A stretch of DNA of 64,000 nucleotides from Heterocephalus glaber (GCF_000247695.1 NW_004624781.1:11247147-11311146), one strand, 5' to 3'. Numbered from the stretch's first letter, positions 50,100 through 60,690 are shown. Made by a program: numbers and translations. Notes: a model not told the origin generated them from the letters alone.

Positions 50100-51086
50100 T
50101 TTCATGATAGCAGCCATTCTTTCTGGAGTGAGGTGGAATCTCAGCGTTGTTTTCATTTGCATCTCTCGAATGACCAGTGATGTTGAACATTTTTTCATAT
50201 GTTTACTTGCTGTTTCTACTTCTTTGTCTGAGAAATGTCTGTTCATTTCAGATGCCCATTTTTGGATTGGGTCTTTAAATTTGGGAGGTCTGATCTTTTT
50301 AAGTTCTTTATAGATTCGAGATAGTAGACTTTTGTCTGAGGAAGAACAGGTGAAGATTTTTTCCCACATTGTGGGTTGTCTCTTCACACTGCTGGTGGTT
50401 TCTCTTGCTGTGCAGAAGCCTTTTAATAAGAAGAGATCCCACTTGTTGATTGTTTGTGCTAGTTCACGGGCAACTGAGGTTTTGTCCGAATAGTTTCTCT
50501 GGTGTGAGAAACTGAAAGTGTAAATAAGGACTAAATGTATAATAGGTCATGTGAAATAGGAAGAAAAGGGGCAAAGGGGAAGGAAGTGGGAGGGCTAGGG
50601 GAAAGGATAGAAGGGAATGGGATTAATATGAGAAAATGGAAAACTAGGAACAAAATCTTTGTAAATAGGGAGAAATGGAGGGGTTGAAGGGAGGGCTGGG
50701 CAAGGGTGAAAAATAAGAACCAAGAGAGACTATGTAAAGGTGCAAATTTCCAATGATGAATGTCATTATATTGTACACCTAAAATGTACCAAAGATTAGA
50801 ATGAATAATCGATAATGTAAAATAGGAAGAAAAGGTCCAAAGGGGTAGGGGTAGTGGGAGGGGCAGGGGAAAGGAAAGAAGGGAAAGGAAAAATGATGAG
50901 AAATGGAAAAAATGGAAATAAAGTCTTTGTAAATAGGGAAGGGTGGAGGGGGTGAAGGGAGGGAGGGCTAGGAATGGGGAAAGAATACGAACCAAGATGC
51001 ATCATGTAAAGGTACAATTCCCAATGAGAAATGTAATTGTGTTGTATACCTAAAATGTACCAATAAAAGAATTTAATAAAGAAAAA
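50100..51086 (+). mobile_element. 5'-inverted (twin-primed) L1 insertion
   Basis: The right part (about 50511-51086, plus strand) is a purine-rich L1 3' UTR ending in 'aataaagaaaaaaaa'. The left part (50100 to about 50510) is the C-terminal portion of L1 ORF2 in the opposite orientation. On the minus strand it reads [14 protein letters not shown] and HMKKCSTSL near 50165-50270, with few breaks over about 130 codons. The word aaaacatgttgg flanks the whole at 50088-50099 and 51087-51098. Inversion of the 5' part between intact target duplications is the known product of twin priming during L1 insertion. Low decay suggests a fairly recent, lineage-specific copy. Confidence 0.88.
50535..51075 (+). 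repeat. Tandemly doubled L1 3' UTR unit, about 270 bp each
   Basis: The words 'aataggaagaaaagg', 'tttgtaaataggga' and 'cctaaaatgtacca' recur at offsets of 266, 268 and 271 bases, so two diverged copies follow head to tail. Both carry G-runs. The second has five runs of three or four G at 50842-50869 and fits a quadruplex pattern. Confidence 0.88.
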
Positions 51087-51179
51087 AAAACATGTTGGGA
51101 GAGCATTCTGTAGTTGCAGATATGCAGGGGCTGTCTCGATTGTTAGGTACCTTTGAGTCCTTGAAAATGGCAAACCGTC

Positions 51180-51400
51180 TCATCAACAGCTGCTCCTCAT
51201 ATCACTACAGTCATTAGAGTTGACAGAGTACTTTCACACATGGCCTAGGTGCTTCTGTCTGTGCACTACCCCATGTAATACCAGCTCAGTAATTAACTTT
51301 AATATGTGTTCATGCTTTCCTAATTAATGAAGAATATGAAGATGAAAAGGTTGAATGACTTGTCCATGGCCCCAAACTAATGAGAAATAGAGTTTTGATG
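51180..51400 (-). repeat. Possible MIR/MIR3 fragment
   Basis: 'agatgaaaaggttgaatgacttgtccatgg' resembles reverse-complement MIR; the rest is diverged. Confidence 0.4.
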
Positions 51401-52050
51401 TGAAACTGACCTTTCTAACTCTGTGCATTCCATTCGTTTGCCAGGACTACCTCTCCAAGGCCCTGTGTTTGTTCCCTGGCCAGTCCTGTGAGTGGCCAGC
51501 CCATAGGGGCAGCAAGAAAAGAGGGCCTCTGCCTGGAGATTTGAAGGGGGAATGGGAAGGACCCCATGCCTTAACATTTGTTCTACCCACAAAACATTCT
51601 TTCCTTTGTATTTTAGGATTTCTTTCTATTGATAGGAATTCCCTCTTAAAATGCAGTCCCCCCCTCCTCCAGTAAACTACAAGTACTATATAGCCCTAAG
51701 ATAAAGTTGCACCCATTATACTCATTAGAATAGAATGGAATCGAATTTCTGTTCTGTTACAAATAGAATAGAATTCTATTAATGAGTACCAGTATGATTA
51801 TGGTCATGTAAAAGTATACTTGGTAATAAATATTTGAAAAATTATAGAAGTCCCTACTATTTAAAAGAATTATAGGATGAGATAACTCTACTTTCTTCTT
51901 TGATTAATGTTTTCATATTCTTATAACATGAACTTGTATTGGTGGCAGTGACACAATTAAGAGAGTTTTCTAAGTAGGAGAGTCACACCCCAGCTCTGTG
52001 GTTCATTAACAGTGAGGGATAAAGGACAGCAGAGTCATCAGCTCACATCA
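51401..52050. other. Unique DNA with a short inverted repeat
   Basis: TACTCATTAGAATAGAAT (51719-51736) is repeated in inverse at 51773-51788 with one base missing. No other feature. Confidence 0.45.
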
Positions 52051-52052
52051 GC

Positions 52053-52079
52053 TCATCATCTCCTTTCAGGAGATGATGA
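52053..52079. repeat. 12-bp perfect hairpin
   Basis: TCATCATCTCCT, loop TTC, then the exact complement. No T-run or gene beside it. Confidence 0.9.
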
Positions 52080-52589
52080 CTAGCCAGCAAGCAAAGGGTC
52101 CAAGAGCTTTTCTGGAACAGGACCCCTTGTGGGGTGTGCAGTGGACAGCAAGAGACAGGGAGCGTGTGCCAGGGAAAGTTTCGCATCCCTAAACTTCCAG
52201 TAAGCTGACACTTCCTGTGTCCACCTCTACCTGTGCTCACTTCTATCCATGCTCATCTTGAAACAGCACCTTGTGCACAGTCACTGTGGACTAAGGGACA
52301 AGGGGCACAGGAGCCAGCGGAGCCCTGTGTGCAACACCTGGCACGGGGCATGCCATTGGGTGAGTTGGACAGGAGGGTTCATTCTGGCTCTTCTGGGTGG
52401 GGTGTGGCCACTGTGACATGTGGTGGGAACATGCTACTCGGGGAAGGGACAGGGAAACTGGCAAAACAAAGTCCATTGCTGTGGTATGCTCTGAAAAGCA
52501 TCAGTACTTTGGCAGTTAGTTGTTAAACACAAATCGTAGAAGCATCAGTTCATCAGGGCAGTCATGGAAATGAATGCACTGTAGAATTG

Positions 52590-52690
52590 AAGGCCCTACA
52601 ACCATCAGAAGCCCTGGAAGTCAGTGGCTTGCCCCCAGTCACCCAGACATCTTACAGCCTGAGTTCACTGTGGCTCATTCAGTTGTTCCT
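52590..52690 (-). repeat. MIR fragment
   Basis: 'agtggcttgcccccagtcacccagac' and 'cagcctgagttcac' are reverse-complement MIR. Confidence 0.45.
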
Positions 52691-53515
52691 GGGCACTGTA
52701 GAGGGATACAGAGAGGTAGGAAGCAGGTCCATCCTCGGGGGCTCCTGCTCACTTGTTTACTGGTTATTTGATCAATGCAGGCCGATGCTTCCTCCAGGCC
52801 GACCTCATAGGTACACGAGGTCCAGGAGCCGCTCTATGCTTTGAGGATCTGCAGGAAGTGAAGCAGATCCAGGGCTGGGATCCCACCTTGCCTCTGAGAA
52901 CCTGTGCCTCTGAGAACCTGTGAAGGGTGCAGGATGAGGGTGAGAGCTGCTTCCCATGAGGCTGGGGACACAGAGCAAAGGCATGGAGCCTTCAGTCCAT
53001 TGTGCCTCTGCCCAGATCTGGGCAGTGTGTTTATTTGAAGAGCCTAGGGTGCTTGTTCATGTGAACAAACAGCACCCCTGGTCTGTCTTCCTAGCAATGC
53101 CCCCTACACAACTCTGCTCTTCATCAGGTGATGCGATGTTTGCTCTCCTCTTTGTATGTGCAGCCCTGTGTCACAGGTCTGCTGTCCTTCCCTGGGCTTG
53201 ATCTGGTGCCAATGGTCCCAAGCAGTCAGAGATGGACACTCTGGGAGTTTCAGGGAGTCTTCAGGACAGGACAGGACAGGCTCCTTCTCCGCAAAGTGCT
53301 CTGTGGTTGGCAGCCAGAGGACAGGTCAGCTGCCTGCCCCATTGCCTGTGGTTTGTGAAGAAATGAATGACTTAATGAGAAAGTACGCACAAGAGTACCT
53401 TGTTTGTGTCTTGAACTGAGCAAGCTGCAATTGTGCCTTGCTTATCAGAAAGTTGTAAAAAGAGATTTATGAGTTAATCAGTGAAACTTGATCAGAACAG
53501 TAGTGGTGGTAGTAT
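52691..53515. other. Unique DNA with small tandem repeats
   Basis: 'gcctctgagaacctgt' is doubled at about 52890-52921. CAGGA units repeat near 53261-53280. No gene. Confidence 0.45.
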
Positions 53516-53519
53516 TTAG

Positions 53520-53870
53520 TGATGACAGTATTGTGTTTGTATTTTTTAGTAGGTTCACTGCAAAACCGAGCAGACAGTACAGAGATTTCCCACATCCCCC
53601 GCCCCCCCCCAGTGTCACCTGCCACCAGAGTAGCACCTTTGTCACAGCCAGGAAACTTATAGTGACACATCATAGTCACCTCCTGGTTTGTGCGTGATAG
53701 AGGTTTGGACAATCTTAAAAGAATGTCCACCATTATAGTATCACACCAAGTAGTTTCATAGCCCTGGAAATCCTCCACACCCTTCCTACTCTTCTTTCCC
53801 ATCCCCTAACTTCTGGTAGCCACTGACCTTTTTGTTTTTTAAAGTTTTTTCTCAGATGTGTATCTTCAAA
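53520..53870 (-). mobile_element. Old L1 3' region, antisense
   Basis: 'ttttttagtaggttcactgcaaaaccgagcag', 'acagagatttcccacat' and 'ccaccattatagtatcac' match the reverse complement of an L1M-type 3' region. A run of C at about 53596-53610 lies inside it. Confidence 0.7.
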
Positions 53871-54089
53871 GTATGAATTTATTTTTTAATGACTGGGGAG
53901 GCAGATATACTTCAAGCAAAACTGGCCATAGCTTGAGAATCATTAAAGCTGGGTAATGGGTCAGGGTCTGTTTGTTTTCCTAGTGTATTTAGTTTTGTGT
54001 ATATTTAGTACTTCCATTAAAATGTTAAAAATTTAAATAGTGACTGACTATCAATTGAACACCTGCCCTGTGACTTTTTTTCAATGCTG

Positions 54090-54230
54090 CATTTTATGAG
54101 ATCCTACTAGAATTTACTAGAACCTTCCCGAATTCTAGTGTGCTGATTTCTCAGATGAGGAAGACATAGTACAAAGGTAAAGTGAATTCTAGAAGTCACA
54201 CTCTTAAGTGCCAGAGATGGGAACCAAACT
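54090..54230 (-). repeat. MIR fragment
   Basis: 'gatttctcagatgaggaagacatag' and 'gaattctagaagtcacactcttaagtgccag' in reverse-complement order. Confidence 0.45.
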
Positions 54231-54234
54231 GTTT

Positions 54235-54930
54235 CTTAAATGTCTTATTCAAGTATAACAAAGTACACAGGAATGTGCACAAATCATATTTGTGCAGACT
54301 GATAAGTTGCTTCTGTGAATCCACCGCATAACCTACACCACCATCAAGAAATGTAGTAGGTGTAGGGAAAAGACACCTTACTGCCTGCCAGTCTCTGCTC
54401 CTGCTCAGAGGTAACACTGTTTTGACTTGTAGCACCATAGATGAGGTATGCAGACATTTTGAACTTCGTATACATAGAATCGCATGATGTGTACTCTCTT
54501 ACATATGACTGCCTTTGCCTAACATTTTGTGTGTGAAATTCATCTATGTTTATGCCTCCAACAGATTTGTCTCTTGCATGGCTATATAGTGTCCTCTGAT
54601 AGACACATCTTATAAATTATCTGCTCTGTTATGATGGATTTGGTTGCTACTTAAAGTCTATTAGAGGTGGTGGCTCTATGAACTTTTCTTTTCTTTTTGG
54701 TACTGAGATTAAACCCAGGGCCTTCACACTGAGCTACATTCCTATCCCTTTTTAAATTGTTTATTTTGCCACTAAGTTGTCAAGGCTGAGCTCAAACTTG
54801 TGATCCTCCTGCTTCAGCCTCCCGGAGTGCTGGGATTACTGGTGTGTGCCACCACAACTAGGCGTACATGTCCTTGGATAGATCTAAGTATGGATTTCTG
54901 GTGGATATATCTCTAGGTGTGAAATGGCAG
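54235..54930 (-). mobile_element. Old L1 3' region, antisense, split by a SINE
   Basis: 'gaatgtgcacaaatcatatttg', 'tacatagaatcgcatgatgtgtactc' and 'ggtggctctatgaacttt' continue after the SINE with 'gtacatgtccttgg' and 'tctaggtgtgaaatgg'. This is the L1ME-type antisense order. Confidence 0.65.
54684..54863 (-). mobile_element. Dimeric B1-ID SINE, complete
   Basis: T-rich start, then the ID-like part 'ggtactgagattaaacccagg' to 'gagctacattcctatcc'. A linker follows, then the 7SL half 'gatcctcctgcttcagcc' to 'gctgggattactggtgtgtgcc'. It is inserted in the old L1. Confidence 0.85.
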
Positions 54931-55590
54931 GTGTTTGAGGTAGGCATAGGTGAGCCAGGAGCTTGAGTTTTCTTTTTTCTATTATGTCATTCATTTATTG
55001 GTAAGAAGAGATTTGAGAAATTAACTACTTTGTGCGGCTGATTCCATGAGTCTGTGGAGTAACATAGGATCCCAGAAGGCTCTGAGGCAGAACCAAGATG
55101 GTGGTTTGGGCCACTGTGTGCAGGCCAGGGCTGGTGAACACCAGTGCAAAGCCCGGCCTTTCAGGGCTTCATGAATCTCCTGGAGATAAGCATAGTGCCA
55201 GAAAAGCCCTACTTTGCCAAGCTCTACCTCTATGGCTTTATCCAATTAGTGTGTGTTTCAGGGCATCACAAAACATCCAACATAGAGAAACGTAAATACT
55301 CTTGTCTCAGCCATCAGCAAAAGAACAAAGTTTCCTCATGAAATTTTTCAATCAAACTCAACTTGCCATTTGCCCACTTGGAGATTTCTCAATGTCATAG
55401 CAATGGTACCACTGCAGTTCCACCTTTAAGGATGAGTGATTACTTTTGTGGTAGGCTGCCTTAACTGGAAGCCCCAGGAGTAGGCTTCTGCCCTTGATGA
55501 GGTGGGTTCCCCTCATCTTTCATCTTTGCAGCCCTGCTCTGTTCTTTGGGGAACCCCAGTTTGGGTGCTGGAAGAGCTCAGAGGCCATAG
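54931..55590. other. Unique non-coding DNA
   Basis: Two overlapping plus-strand 65-codon frames at 55098-55341 suggested a small processed pseudogene, but I could match no family. Confidence 0.45.
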
Positions 55591-55592
55591 GC

Positions 55593-55672
55593 CAGTGAGG
55601 GCAGATCTTTTAGAACTTTCAGTGGTACAAACAGCCTGAGGGAGCATGCATGCCATAGGTTCACCAATACAT
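55593..55672 (+). mobile_element. Second copy of the ~79-bp hAT miniature element
   Basis: It starts cagtgagggcagatctttta and shares 'tacaaacagc' and 'gccatag.ttcacca' in the same order and spacing as 19103-19181. The right terminal repeat is decayed, and no 8-bp duplication is visible. Confidence 0.7.
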
Positions 55673-55744
55673 ATCCTACCAGTGACAGTTCTAGGTGACA
55701 GGGATTGTCTGAGGATGTGGGCATAATGGAAGGAGAAAAAATGT

Positions 55745-55872
55745 GGGCTTCAAATGCAAGTAGGCATGGGTTCACATCTCATGTCTACTTATTTTTTGAC
55801 CTAGAAACTATTAGTTAATTCTGGTCCCCTGCTTCCTTCTCCATAAGACTAAGGATGATGAAATCAACCTTA
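55745..55872 (+). repeat. MIR fragment
   Basis: 'gcatgggttcacatctcatgtc' and 'cttctccataagactaaggatg' in sense. Confidence 0.4.
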
Positions 55873-57585
55873 GAGAAATACTAGAAAAAAAAGTTAACTA
55901 GAAAGATGATAGAAATGGGTGATGAAGGGCGTAGTGGTGAGTTAGGTATGCTGTAGCCATCCAGGAAATGTCAGTTGCTTTTTTTTTTCTGTTTATCAAA
56001 CATGTTCCAAGTTGATATAGTTCTCTTCTAGACTGCACAACTCCAAAGCCTCCAGAGGTGCTTTTCCCTGCCTTTGTATCTTCTGGGTTTGACCTTAGTG
56101 GGGTGGATGGTAACCTACTGAGGCTGGCATGGGGACATCAGGGAACTGGCCGGCTGCTGCTTTTCACTAAACATGAGCCTTCCTCCCCTTCCTCTTCATC
56201 CATGGCTAACTCGGGATGGTGTGCAGTCCTTCTGACTCTTCTGTAAATTCTTTACAATTTACTTTCCTGTGTAACTAATTCTGAAGGTTAAGACTGTCAC
56301 TGCATATTTTTTGTGTATTGATGGGTTGATATCCCCACCTTCATCTAGAAATTTTGCACTAAAGACAACTACAAAAGGTCAAAATTATTTGTTTGTAAAC
56401 TAAAAGTGGGTACCAAGCAAAACAGAGGAAGAGAAAACAGAAATGCAAACTTATCCCTGAGGAAGAGTTGAGCTCTTAGCTTCCTAGCACAGAGGAGAGG
56501 GGTCAGTGTGGACCTCAGAGTTGTCATCACCTCCCTGTAGGGTTAGCAGGTCAGGAGGACCAGATGTGCCGCTCTTGAGTGGACTTTAGTACGGGAGTCT
56601 TTGTATAGGAGATTTAAATAGGCAAACCATTCACAACTTGTCAGATATGTCTATTCCCAGACTAGCCTTCAGGAAAGAAGCAGGTGCTCCCACAGGGCTG
56701 CCGTGTATATTAGAGTTAGCACATCAGCGACTCGTCCCTCCAGAAGGAGGTGCATTATGGAGAATCACTTGGAGGTGGCCCATGCCCATTCAGTGATGGC
56801 TCCACCATGCATCTGCTGCACGGCTTTGGACCACACATGCAGCCCCTCTGAGCCCTGCGTTTCTCCTCTGATAAACAAGGAGCCACCTACAGTTCTGAGA
56901 GCCAGTGACTCTCATACTCCACGTGCCCAGGCACCGCAGACAGGCTTCAGAGCAGGACAGTGCACTGAGAGGACAAGGAGAAAGGCACAGGTCACCATAA
57001 GCAAGAAAACAAGTCCTGAGACCAGCTTTGGGGGGTGAGCGTGTGGCAAGGCCAGTATGGATTACACTAGCCGCATGTCTTCTCCCAGCCCCATTGGCCT
57101 GTGGAGTTTATCTTCTCTTGTTCCTTTCTCCTTTCTGCAATTTATGTTCCAGCCGAAGATCAGGCAATCCTGCAGTCTCCTGAGCTCTCTGCCCTGGCTC
57201 TCAAAGCCCAGGCTTGCTGAGCTCAGCAAGTTAATAATCCCTGAGTTTGCCAGGGCTCAGCAGCCTCGGAGCCAGGCCAGGTGCCCCTCAGGGCCTGCGG
57301 CCCTTTGCTAACACTCATGCATCGCTTTGTGTCCCCTCCCTGTCACCAGGGCACCCAGACATGCCCAGAACAGGACAGACCTGCACAACACCATCTCTGC
57401 CTGCCCGAAGAAGAAAAAATATCCTGGTACCTCCAGGGTACCTGCTTTTCCATCAAATGGGGATGAAAAATAAAGTCCCTTACATAACAACTTTTTCTTC
57501 AAAGGCCACAAGTAATTCATGCTATTAGTGAGTAATTCCAAGGTAGCTGGTTCTTGGTGATCATGCAGCCTGAGTGCCTAGTTTC
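55873..57585. other. Unique non-coding DNA
   Basis: Plus frames at 56703-57528 (61-111 codons) have no recognisable domain and overlap in different frames. Confidence 0.45.
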
Positions 57586-57589
57586 CACA

Positions 57590-57770
57590 TGGCAATCTCG
57601 ATCATAATTATCATGAAATTATATAACTGCAAATTATCCTGCCATGGGAGGGATGTAAATAAACAAGTACCTGCTCTGCCACAATGCATGTGAATGGCAT
57701 GGCTAGTTAACTAGTTAACTAGTAGTCACTGGAAGTCCATCCACCACTGGGCTACCAACTAATAACTTTC
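57590..57770. promoter_or_regulatory. Enhancer-like stretch with FOX and HNF1-like words
   Basis: TGTAAATAAACA at 57654-57665 fits overlapping forkhead sites. CTAGTTAACTAGTTAACTAG at 57703-57722 is a perfect 20-bp palindrome holding two GTTAAC half-site pairs (HNF1-like). TAATTAT words precede them. Repeat-free; function inferred. Confidence 0.3.
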
Positions 57771-57944
57771 TCTTAAAGAGAGAAGAAGGTGACTGAATTT
57801 GGTTCAAGTTGTAGTGACAGCAAAGCTACTACATTTTTCCCCCGTCCTCTTGATCTCTATTTGACTCTGAAAAGTGAAGCTGTGTTAAGTGGGCAGCCAG
57901 CGCTCCCTAGGATGAAAATAGAACTCAGAGTTGAAGGGAGATGA

Positions 57945-58085
57945 TGCTCACACCCTAGTGGTGTGACTTTGGGGCAGTGTGTAACCCGTCTGAGCCTCAA
58001 TTTTCCCCCCTCTGTGAAGTGGGAGTGCTGCTAGATGGTGGCCGTGCATTCTGTCGAGGGCTGTCGTGAGGATCAGCTGAGGTCA
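57945..58085 (+). repeat. MIR fragment
   Basis: 'gtggtgtgactttggggcag', 'tctgagcctcaattttcccccctctgtgaagtggg' in sense. Confidence 0.7.
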
Positions 58086-58599
58086 CTGCTCTGGGTTAGC
58101 TGCTGTGGGCTGCAATCGGGAGGAAAGCCCAGCTCCATGGCAGCATGGCTTCTGTACTCCGAGCACTGGATCTGGTTCAGCCGGGTGTGAAAGGCTGGCA
58201 AAGCAGAGGCACTGATATTCTTTGTCACTGGAGGGTGGTGGATTGAATCCATTACTAAACTTTTGTGGCTTTCTGAAGGGAGATTATAAGTCCATTTCCA
58301 CCAGGATGTGAGGGGTGATGGTTTGGCTTCATGAAAGGAAGGGAGTACACCCAGAGGAACCCAGCCAATCATCCCCCAAGAGTCAACTGCCCAGCACAAA
58401 CTCCGTAACACAGTGCGAGGGCTCTGGCCTGGCCACTGCAGCTGCCCTGCAGCCTACTTTTCCTGCTTTCTCCCAGAGACAGCTTTTCCTGGGTGCTTCG
58501 CTGAGACAGGTGAACAACTCCCAGCAATTTTTCAGCAGTGTCTCGTCCCAGCTCCGAGGATCTTCCAGTATGATTAGGCCAAGAAAGGCCACTTTCCTT

Positions 58600-59230
58600 A
58601 CGACAGAAAACTAAGGCTGCTCCTTGGCTTGCTTTTTGATGTACGCAAGAGCTGCACCTTGACAAATAGAAAGCTACTTTGCGCGATGATAGATTTATAT
58701 TCCAAAGTGCTACTAAACTTGTAACCATAGTAACAAACAAAGCTATTACATAAAATGGCTTTGCCATCTGAAAGCAATAATTACATTAACCAGATGGGAG
58801 GAAAAGGGAGAAGGAAGTCTGATCAATGTGGAAGGCACCAGCAAATTGGATTGAAAATGCATGACATTTTCTTAAATTACATGTGTCTGGGGGAGGGGAT
58901 GGAGCCCACGGGTGAGGAGCATGATGAAGTTGAGGCCAGGCCCCACCAGATGGCAGTATGCAGAAGTTGTCAGGCAGCACCTCTGGAGGGATTTGGGGCT
59001 CCAGAAGCCAGCTTCATTCTTGTTCAGGGCTTGATTTTCCAACATTACCTCCTCCTGTTGCCGATTCGATGGGGAATTTCCCTGTCAACACTAACAATGT
59101 AGAAGTGGCCCAAATTAGATTTTATTAAAGAGGATGTTGGTTGAGAAATATTCTCGTTGCAATGAGCAGTGTGTGCTAAGCGAAACATATGCATGATCTG
59201 ATTAGACCTTGAGTGGAGAATATAGATCAG
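58600..59230. promoter_or_regulatory. Candidate conserved non-coding block
   Basis: Repeat-free sequence with GTAACCATAGTAAC at 58721-58734, close to an RFX X-box palindrome, and ATTACATTAA at about 58780-58789. Further TAAT-type words and ATATGCAT lie near 59187. I infer possible regulatory use from texture alone. Confidence 0.22.
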
Positions 59231-59660
59231 GGCTCATGGTGCGGTTAATGCCTGAGTTTCTACCCACATCTCTCCCTCTGAGCAGTTGCTTTGGCAGCTC
59301 AGCTACACAGCAGAATGAGCTTGGAGGGCTTTTACAGATACTGCTTAGCTGCCACCTGCACTGTCTCTCATTTAGTCGTATGTGGTACCAGGCTGGGCAC
59401 CGGGACTTTTGAAACTTCTCTGGGTGATTCTAATGGTATCTGCAGGGGTTGGATGAGAAGGAAGCTATTTATTAAGCTGGAGCTGGTGTGAATTATTCAG
59501 AGTTGGCATATTTGGGGGTGATGGGAGTTAGGGACTTCCTCTTCAATGGTTTTGTCTTTGAGTCTAGTGGGTAGAGCTCTGTTTTTATTCTAGTTCAAAA
59601 ATATCAGCTAAATAGCATGGAAAGTGACATCCTGACATTTCAGGCTGTTGGCACCTTTGT
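59231..59660. other. Unique non-coding DNA
   Basis: Nothing recognised. Confidence 0.45.
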
Positions 59661-59663
59661 CAT

Positions 59664-60212
59664 GAGGTATGATCAAAAAATGCAGTGAGTGTTTAAATTT
59701 AGAAAATTTATTATAGCAAAAGACACATTGCTATTAACCCCCTCGCTTCAAACACACTTATCCCATCGTTCTTATGACTTTCTGAAGCAGTTATGAAATC
59801 CTTTTTTGTGAGTATCTTCAGTTGCGCTGTCCCGGATGGGTTAAAGTCCTAAAGTCCTGAATTGATTCAAAACATTTTCATTTTTCACAGTCATTTTGAC
59901 TCTGGGGAACAGCTAGAAGTTGCACAGTGCCAGAGCTGGTGAATAAGATGGACAAGGACAACCGTAATGTTTTCCTGAACCTGCCTTCCTGTTGAATGGC
60001 ACTCAGTAGCAGCATTTACTGTATTTTTGATCACACCCCATAAAGATGCTCAGGAAAGAGAACTTCCAGAACTGCTTTAGAAAGTGTACAAGAATGGTGG
60101 GATACGTGTGTGTGAAGTGAGGGGGCGTGTCTTGAGGGGTATTAATGGCAGTATGTCTTCTATTATCATAAATTTTTAATTTATTCTAATAAATTATGTT
60201 GTATATGAGGAC
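59664..60212 (-). mobile_element. Composite mariner-derived element, copy B
   Basis: Read on the minus strand: an inverted 3' end and C-terminal transposase remains (60212 to about 60041). Then comes a terminal repeat 'tggggtgtgatcaaaaatac' and a shortened transposase remnant (60040 to about 59820). The forward 3' end follows, closing at 59664 with 'gaggtatgatcaaaaaatgc'. The join at 60040/60041 falls at the same place as in copy A (29450/29451), between 'gagcatcttta' and the inner terminal repeat. The outer end near 60212 is diverged. No frame is intact. Confidence 0.78.
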
Positions 60213-60600
60213 CCTTCCCTTGTTTCCAGGGAACTGCGTTCTCAGGGATGATGCCTGCTGTATACTCCCTGGCCTGTCAGATCTACTCCTTTATGAGCCT
60301 GGAGGATTACACAATGCAGACACATCACATCTGTGGGAATCTGAATATCTAGTGAGATCTTGTGTAATGTTACCCCTCAGTAAAAGGACATGTACAGGGA
60401 CAGCCCTGGGGAAAATGTAAAGTAGGCAAAACTACCTTTCCTGCTTGCCACTGCTCCTCGCCTCCCCCATCAGCGCCCCACCCAGGGAGTTGTACACCTC
60501 TCTTCCCTTCCACTCAAGTTTAGATCCAACATGTTGGTGAATGAAGCCATGGCTTCATCAGAGAGAGAAGCTGCCCTCACCCAGCACTGCTGCATGGACC
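60213..60600. other. Unique non-coding DNA
   Basis: Nothing recognised. Confidence 0.45.
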
Positions 60601-60602
60601 TC

Positions 60603-60690
60603 CCCTTCCGTGCAGTACTAGGGATCGAGCCCAGGCCCTCAGACATGCTTGGCAAAAGATCTGACCCTGAGCCATTCCCTAGCCCTGCAC
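60603..60690 (-). mobile_element. ID-type SINE, older copy
   Basis: 'gtactagggatcgagcccagg', 'catgcttggcaa' and 'tgagccattccctagccc' read as a reverse ID element, diverged from the main family. No tail or duplication is clear. Confidence 0.6.

Noticed and set aside
49971..50387. 138-codon minus frame as a host gene
   Set aside because: It is the inverted ORF2 end of the L1 insertion.
50531..51173. Two long minus frames rich in Phe, Pro and Ser (154 and 125 codons)
   Set aside because: They are the complement of the doubled polypurine L1 3' UTR.
53596..53610. C-run as a functional i-motif
   Set aside because: It is a short homopolymer inside decayed antisense L1.
55098..55345. Possible small mitochondrial-protein pseudogene
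   Set aside because: Residue patterns did not match any family I could test mentally.
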